64,000 bases of DNA from NBLH01 sp050296515 (GTDB lineage: Bacteria > Bacteroidota > Bacteroidia > Bacteroidales > NBLH01). Location: the NCBI GenBank assembly GCA_050296515.1, contig JBNKRJ010000008.1, positions 1 through 64,000 on the forward strand. Direction: 5' to 3'. Position numbers and translations under genes: made by a program. The notes below the pieces were generated by a model. It ran no database searches, was not told the origin of the DNA, and saw only the letters and a program-made list of their open reading frames with translations. Numbering within the stretch: the first letter of the stretch is position 1; each line of letters opens with the position of its first letter. Of this stretch, positions 61,223-64,000 are shown piece by piece.

Positions 61223-62167
61223 ATGAATAAATTCTTAACAATAGTAACAATTTTTATAATAAACATGATGAATGCTCAAAACGATCCCACCATAGTCGGA
61301 ATATATAGCCTGGGTCCTTCATCTCCTGAGGGAGGTAGTAATTTAATAGTATTAGAAAACGGAAAATATGCCATTATCTATTTTGGAGGCATTCAAGTTG
61401 GACATTGGGAATTTATTGATGATAAGGTTTGTAAATTTACTCCTAATATCAAAGAGCAGGAGTTTGAATTATTTGGACGGCATAATAAAGACCTGAATGA
61501 TAGTACCAGGATATCTTTTATGGGCTTTGAAGAAAATGAGACATTTTTTAGTACAGGCAAAAAAAATGAAAATGAGAATATTATCATGAAAAGAGTGTTT
61601 AACCCAGGTGCAAATTGTTTTTCTTATCCTTATGTACACAAGTTTGGGACGATTGAAAATAATATATCATTTATGGCCACAGCTTACAATAAAAAGAGCT
61701 CCCCTGTTATTTCTTTTAAAAACCCTGTCGGATACAATGATTTTGTTGCATTTTACTTTTGTAAAGATGAAAATACCAGCAAACCTTTTTTTGCAACATT
61801 TAAAGAAAACAAACTCTTTTTTGGTGATGGGAATTATTCTCAAAAAGCCCCCTTGGAGGAAGATGATGAAGATATAAGGTTTTTAATGGATTTTATCCAT
61901 AAGGATAAAGAAAAAGACAAGGTTTATTTTAATCCTTTTTATAATTTATTTGAAGGAGATATTAACGGGACTTATATTTTTAATGAAGAAAAAGGGGCTT
62001 TCATTGATGCAGAGTTTTACGTTGAAGGTGTGGAGAACTCAGATCCTGATAATGAATTCGACAATATGTCGATCATATATTCTTTTGATAGGCTAAAAGA
62101 CAGCACTAATGAAATGGTTAAATACCAAACAGATGAGAATTCTTTATTCTATGTTATTTGCGATTAG
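61223..62167 (+). CDS. Secreted hypothetical protein
   Basis: 314 aa with a signal peptide ending MMNAQ. No family recognised. Beta-rich with aromatic residues and short acidic stretches (APLEEDDEDIRF, DKEKDKV). The N-terminal part (IVGIYSLGPSSPEGGSNLIVLENGKYAIIYFGGIQVGHWEF) resembles small secreted beta-barrel or lipocalin-like domains in which a product description reads 'G.Y...'; this is only a resemblance. Probably periplasmic. Flanked by hairpins on both sides, so likely monocistronic. Confidence 0.75.
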   Translation: MNKFLTIVTIFIINMMNAQNDPTIVGIYSLGPSSPEGGSNLIVLENGKYAIIYFGGIQVGHWEFIDDKVCKFTPNIKEQEFELFGRHNKDLNDSTRISFMGFEENETFFSTGKKNENENIIMKRVFNPGANCFSYPYVHKFGTIENNISFMATAYNKKSSPVISFKNPVGYNDFVAFYFCKDENTSKPFFATFKENKLFFGDGNYSQKAPLEEDDEDIRFLMDFIHKDKEKDKVYFNPFYNLFEGDINGTYIFNEEKGAFIDAEFYVEGVENSDPDNEFDNMSIIYSFDRLKDSTNEMVKYQTDENSLFYVICD

Positions 62168-62253
62168 AAAACAATTAAGCCTCATTATTCATACAAAAAC
62201 ATAGTCTATTGTTTGAAAGTATTCCTGTTAAAGGGATACAATGTGGGAAACCC

Positions 62254-62317
62254 CGATTTAGTAATACTCAAATTTGGGCTATTGGAAATGCACAAAATTG
62301 TTAGTATTACTTAATCG
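62254..62317. terminator. Long inverted repeat between convergent genes
   Basis: CGATTTAGTAATACT (62254-62268) and AGTATTACTTAATCG (62303-62317) pair at 14 of 15 positions with a 34-nt loop. Located between converging genes, so a bidirectional terminator or stability element is plausible, though the loop is long. Confidence 0.45.
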
Positions 62318-62377
62318 TTGAAAATTTCATGGATTTTCCGGGTTAAGTCAAAGTAAAATCCTAATACGTTTAGTTAT

Positions 62378-64000
62378 CTACGATAAAACATTTTTATATT
62401 TCCTCTTTTTTAAGTATGCCAACAAACTAATTATTACCACCACAACCAATGCAATATACACCCAGCCAGGGATCGGAATCGGATCTCCTGTAGCATAAGA
62501 GTGTAAACCCGACAAATAATAGTTTACTCCAAAGTAAGTCATTATTACAGAAGCCAATCCAAAAATTGATGCCAGGTTATAAGCAAACAGCCCTTTTAAT
62601 TTAGGTATCATGCGCATGTGCAGGATAAATGCGTATACAAGTACCGAAACAAGAGCCCAGGTTTCTTTTGCATCCCAGCCCCAGTATCGTCCCCATGATT
62701 CATTGGCCCAAACACCTCCCAGATAGGTGCCAATACTAAGCATAAATAAACCACCAGTCATAGTTAATTCACTAATATAAGTCATTTCCTGAATAATTCT
62801 TTTAATTCTGTCCTTATTCGATTCATTAATAAAAATCAACAATATCAAATTTATCAAACCTATAATAGCCCCTAAAACTAAAAAGCCATAACTCCCCGCT
62901 TCCATCGAAACATGAATGGTGAGCCAGTAGGATTTTAAAACAGGAACCAGTGGCGTAATTTCAGGATCAAGAAAACTTAGCATCGATACCAACAATATTG
63001 TAGCTGCCAAAACCATCGTAGCAGCCAGGCCTCCAAACGATTTTCTTGTAAAGAGTATGCCTGCAAGGGTCGATGTCCATGCAATATATATCATCGATTC
63101 ATAACCATTGCTCCATGGAGCCCTTTCAGAAATAAACCATCTTAACCCCAGGCCAATGGTATGAAAAACAAAACCAAGTATAACCAGTGAAAACAGTACC
63201 TTATGAATTTTGTTTAATTTAACATTGGGTTTAAAAACCGATAAAAATAAAAAGAATAGAAAAGCAATTCCAAGTAAAATATATAATATGGCTAAGCGGG
63301 AGAATATCTTAGTATTGTTAAGAAAAATTTCCGCACTAACTCTTGAAGGTGAAGGTACAATCTTCTCCCCATTTCTATATTGATAATCTTTGAGTTCGTT
63401 TATCAGGCTATCGGGATAACTATAATTATTAGTTGCAATTGCCGTTTTAAGTGCAGCGCCATATGCACTGAAAAATTTCTCAGCCAGGGTATTATTTTGC
63501 TCATCCTTTTGGTTATGACTATGATATGATAGCCACGTATTATTAGGGTCATCAGGATTGGGAATTATTTTTAACAAATTTCCCGAAAATGCCATACTTA
63601 AAATATTGACCCTTTCGTCTATTTTCAATAATTCCTTTTCATATACCCCCCTGTCTGTTGGGGGCATTCCATTTATCTTTTGCATTTCATTGGCTAATTT
63701 ATATTCGCCATCTTCAGAAAAGAAATCCCTAAACGAAGCATACCCTTCATTTACACCTAGAACCTTCTGGACATCAGGATGTTTGCCCAATTTAATCATC
63801 TTAACATCAACCCATTCATTACTATTTACGAATAAGCTCAATAGTATTTGATCTGCGGTTAATCCAAACAAACTTTCTTTTCTCGAAATTTTTCTTAAAA
63901 TCTCCCTCGACAAAGTATGTACAGGTTTCATTCTTCCTCTAAAATCCTGTACAATTAGCCTACTGAATTTATTAGCATGCTCAGCACCTACTGCATGCTG
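62378..64000 (-). CDS. ccsA: CcsA/ResC-type cytochrome c biogenesis protein, 5' partial
   Basis: C-terminal part of a large membrane protein that delivers haem to the periplasm for cytochrome c maturation (System II). The frame runs off the window's right edge: before the internal Met at 63931 the same frame reads AEHANKFSRLIVQDFRGR, a usual CcsA-fusion context (KF.RL.VQD..GR.KP..T), so Met63931 is not the start. A soluble periplasmic-side region (about 200 aa) precedes roughly eight membrane helices with GYESMIY, the tryptophan-rich haem-handling motif WANESWGRYWGWDAKETW and flanking His residues. In Bacteroidota this is often a ResB-CcsA fusion of over 1000 aa; the ResB part would lie outside. 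Confidence 0.92.
   Translation of the reverse strand, partial: QHAVGAEHANKFSRLIVQDFRGRMKPVHTLSREILRKISRKESLFGLTADQILLSLFVNSNEWVDVKMIKLGKHPDVQKVLGVNEGYASFRDFFSEDGEYKLANEMQKINGMPPTDRGVYEKELLKIDERVNILSMAFSGNLLKIIPNPDDPNNTWLSYHSHNQKDEQNNTLAEKFFSAYGAALKTAIATNNYSYPDSLINELKDYQYRNGEKIVPSPSRVSAEIFLNNTKIFSRLAILYILLGIAFLFFLFLSVFKPNVKLNKIHKVLFSLVILGFVFHTIGLGLRWFISERAPWSNGYESMIYIAWTSTLAGILFTRKSFGGLAATMVLAATILLVSMLSFLDPEITPLVPVLKSYWLTIHVSMEAGSYGFLVLGAIIGLINLILLIFINESNKDRIKRIIQEMTYISELTMTGGLFMLSIGTYLGGVWANESWGRYWGWDAKETWALVSVLVYAFILHMRMIPKLKGLFAYNLASIFGLASVIMTYFGVNYYLSGLHSYATGDPIPIPGWVYIALVVVVIISLLAYLKKRKYKNVLS

Overview
The window looks like a chromosome segment of a Bacteroidota bacterium, probably class Bacteroidia and perhaps a marine or anaerobic Marinilabiliales relative (the rank below phylum is inference). 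Evidence: low GC, A-rich leaders without strong Shine-Dalgarno sites, several type IX secretion (T9SS) C-terminal sorting domains, BspA-type leucine-rich repeat proteins, TPR sensor kinases, a Nudix-type arabinose regulator and a CcsA-type cytochrome c maturation protein.

Region 1 (1-30547, all + strand) is the downstream part of a large polysaccharide-degradation locus; no SusC/SusD pair lies in the window. It encodes carbohydrate esterases (a CE20-like sialate/xylan acetylesterase, an alpha/beta-hydrolase esterase, a tandem two-domain CE1 esterase, a CE1-CBM6 T9SS protein, a CE2-like SGNH esterase), two GH27 alpha-galactosidases, two small GH2 enzymes, two LacZ-type GH2 beta-galactosidases, a DUF4982-type GH2, a GH29 alpha-L-fucosidase, a GH42 beta-galactosidase and a CBM9-like T9SS protein. 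The likely target is a branched, acetylated plant or algal heteroglycan rich in galactose, arabinose and fucose. The locus grew by duplication: GH27, small GH2 and LacZ-type GH2 each occur twice, and the LacZ pair is a mosaic suggesting gene conversion. It also holds decaying genes: a GH29 tail, a CE6 fragment and a frameshifted GDSL esterase.

Region 2 (30593-43865, + strand) is an L-arabinose module: Nudix regulator, sodium/sugar symporter, araA, araD, araB, GH51 alpha-L-arabinofuranosidase, aldose 1-epimerase and GH127/GH146 beta-L-arabinofuranosidase. The enzymes release, import and convert arabinose to xylulose 5-phosphate. A 19-bp motif is shared exactly, in opposite orientations, between the regulator and symporter upstream regions, with a third related copy beside the first; it is a strong candidate operator. 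Two copies of a ~95-nt element with paired ends and a covarying hairpin lie upstream of the symporter and of the epimerase.

Region 3 (44235-49382) holds a two-component system on the minus strand, divergent from a homologue of the leptospiral surface protein LipL32 followed by small membrane proteins. Region 4 (49653-60988, mostly minus strand) is accessory: two unrecognised soluble proteins, a cytoplasmic LRR protein, and two large BspA-LRR/T9SS adhesin-like proteins duplicated with their promoters, followed by fragments of a VOC protein and an NmrA/SDR oxidoreductase. Region 5 (61223-64000) has one secreted protein of unknown function and a partial CcsA-type cytochrome c biogenesis gene.

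At least four short repeat families punctuate the intergenic regions. The most striking (at 17131, 30593, 32009 and 41127) carries hairpins and a terminator-like stem in its longer copies and ends in a sequence that supplies the start codon and second codon of two downstream enzyme genes.
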